Positions 25,601 to 33,322 of a DNA stretch of 42,679 nucleotides are shown piece by piece. The position numbers were made by a program, and so were the translations under genes. Source of the stretch: Caldilineaceae bacterium (GTDB lineage Bacteria; Chloroflexota; Anaerolineae; Caldilineales; Caldilineaceae); assembly GCA_019637645.1 (NCBI GenBank), contig JAHBVH010000073.1:1-42679 (forward strand). The letters run 5' to 3'. Within the stretch, counting starts at the first letter, position 1. Each line of letters opens with the position of its first letter. The notes below the pieces were generated by a model. That model saw only the letters and a list, made by a program, of their open reading frames with translations. It did no database searches and was not told the origin of the DNA.

Positions 25601-26924
25601 GGAGATCAACGTTGGTCGCCTTGAGCCCCCAGAAGTCTTGGGCCACATCGCCGATAAAGAGAGCATTCTGGAGCTTGAACTTCAGCGCGCCCAATTGGGG
25701 GCTGAAATTGGTCAAACCCGCTTGGAAGACTGGCCGGAATTGACCGTTGCCATCCTGTGCCCGCCCGATCTTGATGGTTACAGGTAGCTTATCCGCATCA
25801 CTGCCACTGCCAAATTGCATGGTTGACTTAATCTGGATCGATTGGACACCGGCCTCGGTGACAAGCCCTAGCGTCTGGTTGATCATGGTAAAGGCCGCGC
25901 CAAATTCCCAATTTTTGATCGGCACCTCCACCCCGCCAATGCTAAATTCGCCATTTTTATACTTCAGCTTCGTAAATTGGAAGATTAAGCTGGCGGCGGT
26001 CGGGTCGAGATTAGGCACATTGGGGTTATCACTCTTGAGCACTTTCACGGTCGCGGCTTCAAATTCCGCCGGTGCGCTCCCCTGTTTCCCCTTGACGACA
26101 ATGCCCGACGCTTCCATCAAGAGGCCAGCCAGCCGCGTCTTAAAGCCGTCGATCGTGGCGCTCGTTAGCGCGCCATTGTCACTATATTCGGCGCGCAGGG
26201 TCACCTCTAGATTGGGGTTTTCCGCATTGTCACCAATTTTCAGGGCAATCGGCACCGTTGCCTTGAATTTTTTGTTGGTGAGGTCAAATTCGGCATTGAC
26301 TTTGGTCAGCTCGTCAACACTGCCGCCATCTTTGTAAAAGGTTTCGGCCCCCAGGCGGGAAACAAAATGCAGCTTATACGCTTGGTTCCGTTTGACGCCC
26401 CGCGCGGTAAAGACTGGCACCGCGCCCGCGGCGGGCAAAAAGATGCGGCGATTGGTCGGATCAACAAAGAGGCGGCCCGCAGTCACTTCGCCCCCCGCGG
26501 GTGGGTGATCAAAGACAAAGGTGCTAAAGAGCGCCAGGCCGGTGGGATCATTGATAAAGCGCGCTGCTCCGATAATGAAATCGGTGCTCCCCGTGTTGGG
26601 GTCGGTTTGGGCAAAGTGGAAGTAAGAGGCAGTGGTAATGCTATCCGGCAGCACCGTACCATCGAAGATACTGCCCGTATCGTCCACGGCAACTACAGGA
26701 GCCGCACCCTTGGGGCCAATCCGCAAATTGCCACGCAACCGAAAGCCACCGCCATTCATCACAAATTCGTCCAATATATCACCACAAACGGTAATATTGC
26801 CAATGTCACGACAAATCTGACTTTGGGCTTGCACTACGGCAACGGCCCCACCGGTCAGCAACAATAAGCTGACCAAGAGCCAGGACAGCCAATACCGCTG
26901 ACGCCACTGATGAAGCATCGTCAT
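22641..26924 (-). CDS. Very large secreted protein with FN3 and Ig-like C-terminal domains
   Basis: This 1427-residue exported protein begins with a signal peptide ending near VQA-Q (about residue 33). Most of its length (40-1000) is Gly/Asn/Val-rich, beta-prone sequence of a kind I do not recognise, with a Pro-rich break near 570. A fibronectin type III domain (about 1208-1310) and an Ig-like Big_5-type domain (about 1312-1415) follow. The last residues, LYLPLVKR, match the tails of two other secreted proteins here. AGGAGG lies 6 nt before the ATG at 26924. It is probably a surface or matrix protein; cell attachment through the C-terminal motif is inference. Enzyme activity cannot be claimed. 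Confidence 0.85.
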   Translation of the reverse strand: MTMLHQWRQRYWLSWLLVSLLLLTGGAVAVVQAQSQICRDIGNITVCGDILDEFVMNGGGFRLRGNLRIGPKGAAPVVAVDDTGSIFDGTVLPDSITTASYFHFAQTDPNTGSTDFIIGAARFINDPTGLALFSTFVFDHPPAGGEVTAGRLFVDPTNRRIFLPAAGAVPVFTARGVKRNQAYKLHFVSRLGAETFYKDGGSVDELTKVNAEFDLTNKKFKATVPIALKIGDNAENPNLEVTLRAEYSDNGALTSATIDGFKTRLAGLLMEASGIVVKGKQGSAPAEFEAATVKVLKSDNPNVPNLDPTAASLIFQFTKLKYKNGEFSIGGVEVPIKNWEFGAAFTMINQTLGLVTEAGVQSIQIKSTMQFGSGSDADKLPVTIKIGRAQDGNGQFRPVFQAGLTNFSPQLGALKFKLQNALFIGDVAQDFWGLKATNVDLQWPPHLGGKTAAGVGDFQLGMGNNKQVKFKLGNGTVGLPEFENNIFRANLQATIGIVQETIVMTGTGTFAIKLPGNQNSAGVVGQAILRYNRNVTVDDPVVVAASPGALVCRNPLGRTIACPNPSNPPPPPSTALQPLELKLAGFEMRVAGFKFNVVNPRGLADGGFAVDTATLALPTGLSIQNNPSGGIQVQGLVVKGNGDITIQGGGFELPPVSIGSVQLVALRGNFAKLADGTYEFQAGGKLPLPGAETNGGITLNVVIRTTNTGNFAGMGVNVQVFSPPLPPIPLGGTGFNLTRVQGSFDLNNGTSTITLGVTAASQFGIPLGALGTLPVATTDGNITAQFNPFQFTGTMTLKVLIFQVASATVGIGAEQGFDGGQGLNAKVNVNAVVVKGEFRMRVGKGVPGDPNKRRFAAAADFDLGIVKNQFGTGLPPINLGGIKIGLHGGVFKDNNFSPARETIGIKGTYDGIVLNFGVFVDLQAEIGAGGFFKVKNLDKYVLIPAAAVRAAAAKGEAGYSSRLLSAEEIQALGLVVSADADGVLRVLQDVIPVQLEETTSLVVGITYASGAPLLRLRLPDNTELTPETVNGTTTGFLTATDETGTNAYFVVRGATPGQYQLLIDNAPAEYEDVSYTLNEAPTVAITSATCGGADLPGITVTCANQVAAAAVMVPAASGATVNWHAADMDTVTTTVAVGYVVDSGDPSTVNLADVTMLAEHLPLGNGTYTEDLTQIGSGSYRLVVMADDGENGTVFAVSDVVITVVDQVAPAIPTGLSAVPQAGELLVKWTQNSERDLSGYEIGFGVVNDPSQFVYSRNMGPKEVMTGTNNIVDAKLWGLDDNTTIFYGLRAYDTSGNYSAWTPLQSGTPWAIAPTTWTPIPGGQGTSAIEIGFAVPMQIETLETALTVKDASGNVIPGTIYLLTDFNSSKTVGVGFEPTTPLQGAITATLKGGAGGVRAEDGRTMGADYTWSFTLQPQTLYLPLVKR

Positions 26925-27124
26925 ACATAACCTCCTAAGTTTCTGTTTGCAGGAAGATAGGTGAGCCAAACGCCACCCAAACGGCCAAGAAACGGTCTTT
27001 CTTGTACTGTCACCCCAGAGCGCTGACAGCCTTTGAAAACCCAGGGCCATCGCGAACCCTCAACAAGCGGGGTTACCCCCCGCTACTAACCGGATTGCTC
27101 CGGACGCGATCACGAAGCTCGCGC

Positions 27125-27173
27125 TGGCCCGGTTTGAAAACCTGCCAGCGCTTGCCCAAGTACGTAACTTGTA
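27125..27173. repeat. Partial dispersed palindrome copy 6 with 3' flank
   Basis: CTGGCcCGGTTT and AAACC-T-GCCAG form an imperfect core. The following GCCCAAGTACGTAACTT matches the right flank of copy 3 (10751-10767) at 16 of 17 bases. The left outer arm is missing. A further decayed half-copy (GCTGACAGCCTTTGAAAACC) lies near 27020. The rest of the gap 26925-27124 holds nothing else I can support. Confidence 0.6.
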
Positions 27174-27181
27174 GATATAAT
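27152..27181 (+). promoter_or_regulatory. Promoter for the NACHT gene, inside palindrome copy 6
   Basis: TTGCCC (27152-27157) and a perfect TATAAT (27176-27181) are 18 nt apart. The -35 and most of the spacer are repeat-derived sequence. The predicted start of transcription is near 27188, giving a leader of about 87 nt that contains the phased half-sites. Confidence 0.6.
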
Positions 27182-27224
27182 TTCGTATTCTGGCATGATC
27201 TTGGATGAAAAGCACTGACAAACA

Positions 27225-27265
27225 AGGCAAATTTTTTTTGCCATTTTTTTGCCACTTTTGGCAAA
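27225..27265 (+). promoter_or_regulatory. Four helically phased TTTGCC half-sites in the NACHT leader
   Basis: Four 7-bp units begin at 27225 (AGGCAAA), 27237 (TTTGCCA), 27248 (TTTGCCA) and 27259 (TGGCAAA), spaced 12, 11 and 11 bp, so all face the same side of the helix. The last two form a perfect hairpin that ends one base before GGGG, the likely ribosome site. It may be a DNA operator, possibly for the gene's own helix-turn-helix product, or an RNA switch on translation. Confidence 0.55.
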
Positions 27266-27274
27266 GGGGTTTTT

Positions 27275-30238
27275 GTGAAAGAAGCGGCGCGGCAGGCATG
27301 GGGAGAAAAGTTACGCTTTTTCCGTCAGCGCGGGGGGTATCGCCAGGGTGAGCTAGCCGATGCATTTTCGTTTGTACGCTTGCCCCTCGAATTCTCGGAT
27401 ATTGCTTCAGCCGAGGGCGACAACCTTGCCCTGACCAATTACGAGCTGAGTCGTTTTGAACAAGGTCATCGCTGCCCACGTCCACGCCACCGTCATCTGG
27501 CGTTGATCCATGGCTTGGTCCACTTGGGCTGTATCGAACAAGCCGATGAAGCAAATGAATGGTTGGCCTTGGCCGATCAACGGGCGCTCAACCGGGGTGA
27601 ACAGGCCCTCATCTTTGGGCAGCGCAAAGCCGAGCCGCCCGGCCCAACGCCCACCGTGACGCCCACCGTGACGCCCACCGTGACGCGGCTTGAGCTAGAG
27701 GTAGACGCGCGCCAATTACACACCTTTGACACAGCGCACCGTGCTAGCTACCTCAATCGCATTGTTCATCAATATGAATATTTGCCTTTGCAAGGGTTGG
27801 CGCTTGCAGGCCGCAGCCCGACCTTATCCTCGCGGCAGCGGATCGGGCTGCTGGATGTCTATATCGACTTGGATACCACGGCTAAAATGGAGGTTACCGA
27901 CCAGAATCGTCAGCGCCCGCGCCCACTGCCCGTGTTGCAAGCCTTGGTCCGCTCAACCCACATGGTGCTGCTCGGCATGCCCGGCAGCGGCAAATCAACC
28001 TTTGTGAACTATCTGGCCTATTGCCTCGCCAATCATCATTTGCATCCCAATGAAGAATGGCTGCACCACCACTTGCCAACTTGGCCGGCGAACTGGCGCA
28101 CCCTTTTACCGGTCCCAGTATCACTACGCGAATTATCAATCTGGATTCAACGCCATCAGGTCACCCAACGCAACAGCCGCTTGCTGCTCGATTATCTTCA
28201 AGATTGGCTCCACCAGCGGATTTTGGATGAGTTTTACTTTGTTCTGCGTGATCGCTTGCGTAATGGGCAGGTTATCTTGCTCCTGGACGGGATCGACGAA
28301 ATTCCCGATCAAGTCGCGTTACGCCGTCAGATCCAAGAGATGATCGGCGATCTACCCCAGGCTTTCCCAGCCACACCCATCCTAGTGACTTGCCGTGTCC
28401 TCAGCTATCGGACTACGCATTGGCAACTCGATGAGCAGACATGGCCGGTCTTCGAATTGGCCGACTTAAGCGAAGGCCAAATCCGCCATTTTATTGCCGA
28501 CTGGTATGAGCTCATGGCGACGCTGCAGGTGGTCAGCGATGGCGCGCCGCTGCGCGATAAATTGCAGTTGGCCGTTTCCCGGCCCGATCTGCTGCGCTTA
28601 GCACGCAGCCCCCTATTGCTGACTGTGATGGCGTTGGTGCATACGCATAAAGGACAGCTGCCCGATGCCCGCGCCCTGCTCTTTGAAGCGGTCATTGAGT
28701 TGCTCCTCTGGCGGTGGGATGCGATTAAGCTCAAAAACCCCGATGGCAGCGAAACCTCGTGGCGACAGCTACTGCAATTGGTGCGCATTGATGACGGCCT
28801 GATGAAACAGACGCTCTGGCAGTTGGCTTTTCAGGTGCATAGCCGCATCCATACAGGTGCGGATCGCGAGATGACCGCCGATATTGGGGAAAGTGAGCTG
28901 CTAGCTACCTTGCGGGAGCTTCACCCCAATCGCAGCTTGGACTGGGCCGAACAACTGGTGCAGATCATTCAATTACGGGCAGGCTTACTCATCGAAAAGA
29001 GCCCCCACCTCTTTGCCTTTCCCCACCGCACCTTTCAGGAGTATCTAGCCGCTTGCTACCTGAGCACCCAGCGCGATTTTGTCCAACAAGCGCAAGCCTT
29101 GGCCGTACACCACACGACGTGGCACGAAGTGATCTTATTGGCGATTGGACACCTCGTCCATTGCGCCAACACGATTGAGCGCCCCTTGCTGCTCATTGGT
29201 GAACTTTGTCCTGATCATGCGCCAGCATACAGTGATGAGCAAGCTTGGCAGCAGATTTGGCTAGCGGGCAAGGCATTGATGGAAGTAGGCGTAGCACGCG
29301 CCGCGTCGCTCCAACAAGGCCGCGCCCTCATGGAGCGGCTGCGCCAGTTCCTCACGGAACTGGTCAGCCACGATCTACTGGAGCCCCGGCTCCGTGCCGA
29401 GGCAGGCAATGTCCTGAGCGTGCTCGGTGACCCGCGCCCTTTGGATGACTTGACGGTAATCCCCGCCGGACCTTTTCGGATGGGCAATACGCCAGCCCAA
29501 TTGGAGCGCTGTTTTGCGTTAGGGCTACCAGCGCTTTTGCGCGTTGGCATTGCCGAAAGTGATGCGACACCCTTTTTGCAGGCAGCCGTACCACAACATG
29601 AGCTGGCCCTGGCTCGCTTCGCCATTAGTCGCTATCCCATTACCAACAGCCAATATGCCCGCTTTGTCGCGGCCACGAACCATGCGCCCCCCGAACATTG
29701 GCGCGGGCCGACGCCCCCGCCCGAACTGCGCAATCATCCCGTCGTCTTTGTCAGTTGGTATGATGCCCAAGCCTATTGTGCCTGGCGCAGCCAAGCAGAG
29801 GGGCGACCTTTTCGCCTCCCCACCGAAGCCGAATGGGAAAAAGCCGCGATTGGAGAACAAGGCACCTTTTTCCCTTGGGGTGACGAACTGAGAACAACTT
29901 GGCATAATCACTATCAAGCAGGGATCGGCACGACCAGCTCGGTCGGTATTTTTACAGCAGGTGCTAGCCCCTATGGTTGCTATGATATGGCTGGCAATGT
30001 CTATGAATGGACCAGCAGCCTCTGGGGCACGGTGGCTTGGCAACCCACCTTTCACTACCCCTACCACCCCACCGATGGCCGTGAAGAACGAACGGCTCCC
30101 GCCACCTACTATCGCGTGCTACGGGGCGGGGCTTATTACCTCAGCCACATTTTTGCCAGTTGTACCTATCGCGACCGCGATCTGCCGACCAACCGTGGGC
30201 GCAGTTTGGGCTTTCGCGTCGTTACTACGCCAGCTTGA
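27275..30238 (+). CDS. HTH-NACHT-FGE-fold protein (STAND ATPase, NLR-like)
   Basis: This 987-residue protein combines an N-terminal Xre-like helix-turn-helix (about 1-75), a Thr/Pro linker, and a NACHT ATPase with Walker A GMPGSGKST (234-242) and Walker B ILLLDGIDE (334-342). A helical arm follows, and a C-terminal FGE/SUMF1 C-type-lectin-like fold begins near 725 (VIPAGPFRMGN, PTEAEWEKAA, GNVYEWTSS, LGFRV). In the FGE catalytic segment the two cysteines of true formylglycine enzymes are replaced (GGAYYLSHIFA), so this domain should bind rather than oxidise. Start is GTG after GGGG. NACHT proteins act as ligand-triggered oligomerising switches, some in antiphage defence. Here the output may be DNA binding. 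Sensing by the FGE fold is inference. Confidence 0.88.
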   Translation: MKEAARQAWGEKLRFFRQRGGYRQGELADAFSFVRLPLEFSDIASAEGDNLALTNYELSRFEQGHRCPRPRHRHLALIHGLVHLGCIEQADEANEWLALADQRALNRGEQALIFGQRKAEPPGPTPTVTPTVTPTVTRLELEVDARQLHTFDTAHRASYLNRIVHQYEYLPLQGLALAGRSPTLSSRQRIGLLDVYIDLDTTAKMEVTDQNRQRPRPLPVLQALVRSTHMVLLGMPGSGKSTFVNYLAYCLANHHLHPNEEWLHHHLPTWPANWRTLLPVPVSLRELSIWIQRHQVTQRNSRLLLDYLQDWLHQRILDEFYFVLRDRLRNGQVILLLDGIDEIPDQVALRRQIQEMIGDLPQAFPATPILVTCRVLSYRTTHWQLDEQTWPVFELADLSEGQIRHFIADWYELMATLQVVSDGAPLRDKLQLAVSRPDLLRLARSPLLLTVMALVHTHKGQLPDARALLFEAVIELLLWRWDAIKLKNPDGSETSWRQLLQLVRIDDGLMKQTLWQLAFQVHSRIHTGADREMTADIGESELLATLRELHPNRSLDWAEQLVQIIQLRAGLLIEKSPHLFAFPHRTFQEYLAACYLSTQRDFVQQAQALAVHHTTWHEVILLAIGHLVHCANTIERPLLLIGELCPDHAPAYSDEQAWQQIWLAGKALMEVGVARAASLQQGRALMERLRQFLTELVSHDLLEPRLRAEAGNVLSVLGDPRPLDDLTVIPAGPFRMGNTPAQLERCFALGLPALLRVGIAESDATPFLQAAVPQHELALARFAISRYPITNSQYARFVAATNHAPPEHWRGPTPPPELRNHPVVFVSWYDAQAYCAWRSQAEGRPFRLPTEAEWEKAAIGEQGTFFPWGDELRTTWHNHYQAGIGTTSSVGIFTAGASPYGCYDMAGNVYEWTSSLWGTVAWQPTFHYPYHPTDGREERTAPATYYRVLRGGAYYLSHIFASCTYRDRDLPTNRGRSLGFRVVTTPA
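27647..27682 (+). repeat. In-gene tandem repeat, three 12-bp units
   Basis: ACGCCCACCGTG occurs three times without mismatch, encoding a Thr-Pro-Thr-Val linker between the helix-turn-helix and NACHT regions. Identical units suggest recent slippage and possible length variation between strains. Confidence 0.9.
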
Positions 30239-30250
30239 GGCGAGGCAGAG

Positions 30251-30280
30251 AGCGGACAGGTTTGCCAACCCTTGTCAGCT
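30251..30280. repeat. Decayed dispersed palindrome copy 7
   Basis: AGCGGACAGGTTT and AACCCTTGTCAGCT keep the family core with several mismatches and an insertion. It lies between the NACHT stop and the ECF sigma start. Confidence 0.5.
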
Positions 30281-30363
30281 GGTGGCGGAGAAGGGCAGGA
30301 AACACAAGCGCCTTGTCTGCTGGTTGGTGGTTGTGGTTGCAGGGGAAGACCTGAGGAAGATTT

Positions 30364-31671
30364 ATGGAACAGATTCTCAGTACAATTGAAGAGACATTTC
30401 GGGCTGCGTCGGGGCGAGTGCTGGCAACGTTAATCAGCAGCTGCCACGATTTTGACCAAGCCGAAGAGGCCATGCAAGAGGCTTTTCTGGTAGCATTGGA
30501 GCGCTGGCCGACGGCTGGCATTCCAGAGAACCCGGCCGCCTGGATTACGACGACCGCGCGGCGCAAACTCATCGACCGCCTCCGCCGCCAACAGACCTTT
30601 GTGCGCAAATTGGCCGCACTCCAAGCCGAGCAAGAATCCCAAGCAATCGTACCTTCTCATGAGAGCGAAGAGACGCAAGCCTATCCCGATGAGCGCCTCG
30701 AACTCATCTTCACCTGTTGTCACCCGGCCTTGGCCTTCGATGCCCAAATTGCGTTGACCTTGCGTACCCTCGGTGGCTTGACGACCGAGGAGATTGCCCG
30801 CGCTTTTTTAACCCCGCTGCCGACCATGGCTCAACGGCTTGTCCGCGCCAAACGCAAGATCCGCGAAGCTGGCATTCCCTTTGGCACGCCGCCATCCCAG
30901 CACCAAGCCGAGCGGATTGCCGCGGTCCATACTGTTCTCTATCTGATCTTTAACGAAGGCTACGCCGCTTCAGCCGGTGACAGCCTGATCCGTCACGATC
31001 TCTGTAACGAGGCCATCCGCCTCACGCGTCTCCTTGCTCAGCTATTGCAGCCAACGGAAGATGGGACAGCCCAGCAAGCGCCATCCTCCCCCATAACCGT
31101 AGCCGAGACGTTAGGGCTCCTTGCCCTCATGCTGCTTCATCATGCCCGGCGCGCCGCGCGGCTGGATAGTGCAGGAGAGTTGATCACGCTGGAAGAGCAG
31201 GATCGCGCACAGTGGAATGCAACTGAGATCGAAGAAGGGATTGTGATCCTCGATCAAGCCCTTCTCTTCCAACAGCCCGGACCCTACCAGATCCAAGCTG
31301 CGATTAGTGCCCTACATGCCCAAGCACCCTCTGCCGCGGCAACCGATTGGCCCCAGATCGCGGCCCTCTACGGTGCCTTGGCGCGTAGCCAGCCATCACC
31401 GATTGTTGAGCTGAATCGCGCCGTGGCCATTGCCATGGCCCAAGGGCCACAACACGGGTTGGCGCGCCTAGACGAACTAGGCAGCCATGGCCGCTTAGAT
31501 GCGTATCACCTTTTTCATGCTGCCCGTGCGGATCTATTACGCCGCGCGGAACAGTGGTCAGCGGCGGCGTTGGCCTATCAGGCCGCCATTGAACGGGTCG
31601 AAAACCAGATCGAACGTGCCTACTTGCAAAAACGGTTGCAGCAAGTCCAGCAAGCCAGCCAAAGGGGCTAG
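30364..31671 (+). CDS. ECF RNA polymerase sigma factor with long C-terminal extension (ECF42-like)
   Basis: This 435-residue sigma factor has region 2 at about 10-85 (FDQAEEAMQEAFLVALERWP, NPAAWITTTARRKLIDRLRR) and region 4 at about 115-180 (LTLRTLGGLTTEEIARAFL, MAQRLVRAKRKIREAGI). About 240 residues of helical C-terminal domain follow (VLYLIFNEGYAAS, then LLALMLLHHARRAAR and ELNRAVAIAMAQG). That layout is the ECF42 group, which lacks an anti-sigma factor and normally sits beside a small DGPF/YCII protein thought to regulate it. No such partner is adjacent, which is unusual. GAGGAAG precedes the ATG by 4 nt. It begins about 125 bp after the NACHT gene, so co-transcription is possible but unproven. 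Confidence 0.9.
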   Translation: MEQILSTIEETFRAASGRVLATLISSCHDFDQAEEAMQEAFLVALERWPTAGIPENPAAWITTTARRKLIDRLRRQQTFVRKLAALQAEQESQAIVPSHESEETQAYPDERLELIFTCCHPALAFDAQIALTLRTLGGLTTEEIARAFLTPLPTMAQRLVRAKRKIREAGIPFGTPPSQHQAERIAAVHTVLYLIFNEGYAASAGDSLIRHDLCNEAIRLTRLLAQLLQPTEDGTAQQAPSSPITVAETLGLLALMLLHHARRAARLDSAGELITLEEQDRAQWNATEIEEGIVILDQALLFQQPGPYQIQAAISALHAQAPSAAATDWPQIAALYGALARSQPSPIVELNRAVAIAMAQGPQHGLARLDELGSHGRLDAYHLFHAARADLLRRAEQWSAAALAYQAAIERVENQIERAYLQKRLQQVQQASQRG

Positions 31672-31807
31672 TCCGCTGAAACCGCTGCGCAAAAGGGCCA
31701 GTACGGTGGCTCAAATCCGTTTCCTGACAAAAGTCTGACAATTTATTTAGCTATTTTATTTGAAATTGAATTGAAAGGTGCTACAACCATTTTCTCTGTC
31801 ATAATCC

Positions 31808-31851
31808 TGTACAGCAATTTCAACAATTATTCATCTGCGTTGAGCTGTACA
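31808..31851. promoter_or_regulatory. Separated 8-bp inverted repeat upstream of trypsin gene
   Basis: TGTACAGC (31808-31815) and GCTGTACA (31844-31851) are perfect complements 36 bp apart start to start, ending about 22 bp before the trypsin ATG. The gap is AT-rich and includes CATAAT at 31800 as a possible -10 without a clear -35. It may be an operator pair or a leader hairpin. Confidence 0.35.
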
Positions 31852-31873
31852 TTCTGGTGTGGGGAGATCAAAG

Positions 31874-33238
31874 ATGGTTGTGTCCAAATCGGCTCGTCTA
31901 GCAACGTTAGTCCTAGCCTTGGTCTTTGTCGCCTGTTTGAAAGTGCAACCAAGCGTCTTGGCCGCCGATGAAGTACCCGCAACCCCCGCCCCGCTTTCCC
32001 CGACCCTCCTGAATCGCAATCTCACCATTGTTGGCGGCCAACCTGCTAGCCCAGGCGAATGGCCCTGGCAAGCCTTTATCCGCTCGGGTCCTTATATGTG
32101 TGGCGGCTCCTTAATTCACCGCGAATGGGTAGTAACGGCAGCCCATTGTGTCGTTGATAGTAGCAACAACGTTGTTGCGACAGGCAGTATTCACGTTACA
32201 CTGGGTGAACATTGGCGCAACCAAACCGAAAGTACGGAACAAAGAGTAGCGGTCACGAAGGTGGTGGTTCACCCCAACTATAATGCGCGATCCTATGACT
32301 ACGATATTGCCCTCTTGCAGTTGGCGACCGCGGCCATCCCAACCAATGCGGTACAGACGATCTTACCAGTGGTGAGCACTACCGACGATGCCTTGGTTGC
32401 CGCTGGCACCCTTGCCGTCATTACCGGCTGGGGTGCGACCAGCGAAGGTGGCATGACTTCCCCAGAGCTACTAGAAGCCACTGTACCGATTGTGAGCACG
32501 GAACAATGCAATCAGGTCTATGGGGCGATCACGGGCAATATGCTTTGTGCTGGCTATGCAGCGGGTGGAGTTGATTCTTGTCAGGGGGATAGTGGTGGGC
32601 CGCTGGTGGTGCCCACGGCCGAGCAAGGATGGAAATTAGCAGGCATTGTCAGCTTTGGCTTTGGCTGCGCTCGGGCCAATTTCTACGGCGTCTACACACG
32701 GGTCTCGACCTTTGTCCCTTGGCTAGAGGAGCAGATTGGCGAATCCCTCAGCAGCACGGTAACCGCACCCACAGGGGCTAGCGCCACCATCCTGCCCGAA
32801 GAGACAACCACCCTCCTGCTCGAAAGTGCAGCCGGTACGATCAATCTTGCGATTGCCCCAGGCACGGTTGCTAGCCCCACGGAACTCTACTGGGTTGATA
32901 CGCCGCTCACAATGCCAGCTACCAATGAGATGCAGTTGAGCAATGGCTCTTTCACCTTGCGGGCCGTGCAGAACAATCAACTGGTGGATCACCTTGTCTT
33001 TCAGCACCCCGTGACGCTGACGCTGACTTACCGTGACGAAGCCGTACAAAGCTTAGATGAAGATAGGCTTGCCCTCTGGCAACTTGACCCAGCCACCGGG
33101 CGTTGGTCGGACAGCACCATTACCATCCTCGACCACCAGCCAGCAACCAACCAACTTGTCGTCACCGTAACCCAGGTGGCCGAGTATGCCCTGGGCTCAC
33201 GGCTCCATACCGCCTTCTTGCCCGTCGTTCACCGATAG
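31874..33238 (+). CDS. Secreted trypsin-like serine protease (S1) with C-terminal extension
   Basis: This 454-residue exported protease has a signal peptide (about 1-31, ending VLA-AD), a short propeptide and the activation site IVGG (from Ile52). The catalytic triad is His91 (TAAHC), Asp144 (DIALL) and Ser240 (GDSGGP). Asp at the S1-pocket position (VDSCQGDSGG) predicts trypsin-like cleavage after Lys or Arg. After the peptidase (to about 290) comes a beta-rich domain of about 150 residues and the tail FLPVVHR, shared in form with two other secreted proteins here. GGGAG lies 7 nt before the ATG at 31874; the GTG 15 nt upstream overlaps that site. A terminator follows. Confidence 0.93.
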   Translation: MVVSKSARLATLVLALVFVACLKVQPSVLAADEVPATPAPLSPTLLNRNLTIVGGQPASPGEWPWQAFIRSGPYMCGGSLIHREWVVTAAHCVVDSSNNVVATGSIHVTLGEHWRNQTESTEQRVAVTKVVVHPNYNARSYDYDIALLQLATAAIPTNAVQTILPVVSTTDDALVAAGTLAVITGWGATSEGGMTSPELLEATVPIVSTEQCNQVYGAITGNMLCAGYAAGGVDSCQGDSGGPLVVPTAEQGWKLAGIVSFGFGCARANFYGVYTRVSTFVPWLEEQIGESLSSTVTAPTGASATILPEETTTLLLESAAGTINLAIAPGTVASPTELYWVDTPLTMPATNEMQLSNGSFTLRAVQNNQLVDHLVFQHPVTLTLTYRDEAVQSLDEDRLALWQLDPATGRWSDSTITILDHQPATNQLVVTVTQVAEYALGSRLHTAFLPVVHR

Positions 33239-33255
33239 GGATTGTAAACTCCCAC

Positions 33256-33287
33256 AAAAAACGCCAGGCTGTTGCCTGGCGTTTTTT
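33256..33287. terminator. Bidirectional intrinsic terminator
   Basis: AAAAAACGCCAGGC and GCCTGGCGTTTTTT are perfect 14-bp complements around TGTT, giving a T-run on either strand. It sits between the convergent trypsin gene and the repeat-protein gene. Confidence 0.9.
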
Positions 33288-33322
33288 ATATCACTTAGCG
33301 ATCCTCACAAAAGACGATGCGC

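Noticed and set aside
30100..30238. FGE/C-type-lectin end as a variable region of a diversity-generating retroelement
   Set aside because: The fold is the one used by such targets, but no reverse transcriptase, accessory gene or template repeat was seen in the window, and the last codons are not enriched for the adenine-derived pattern.
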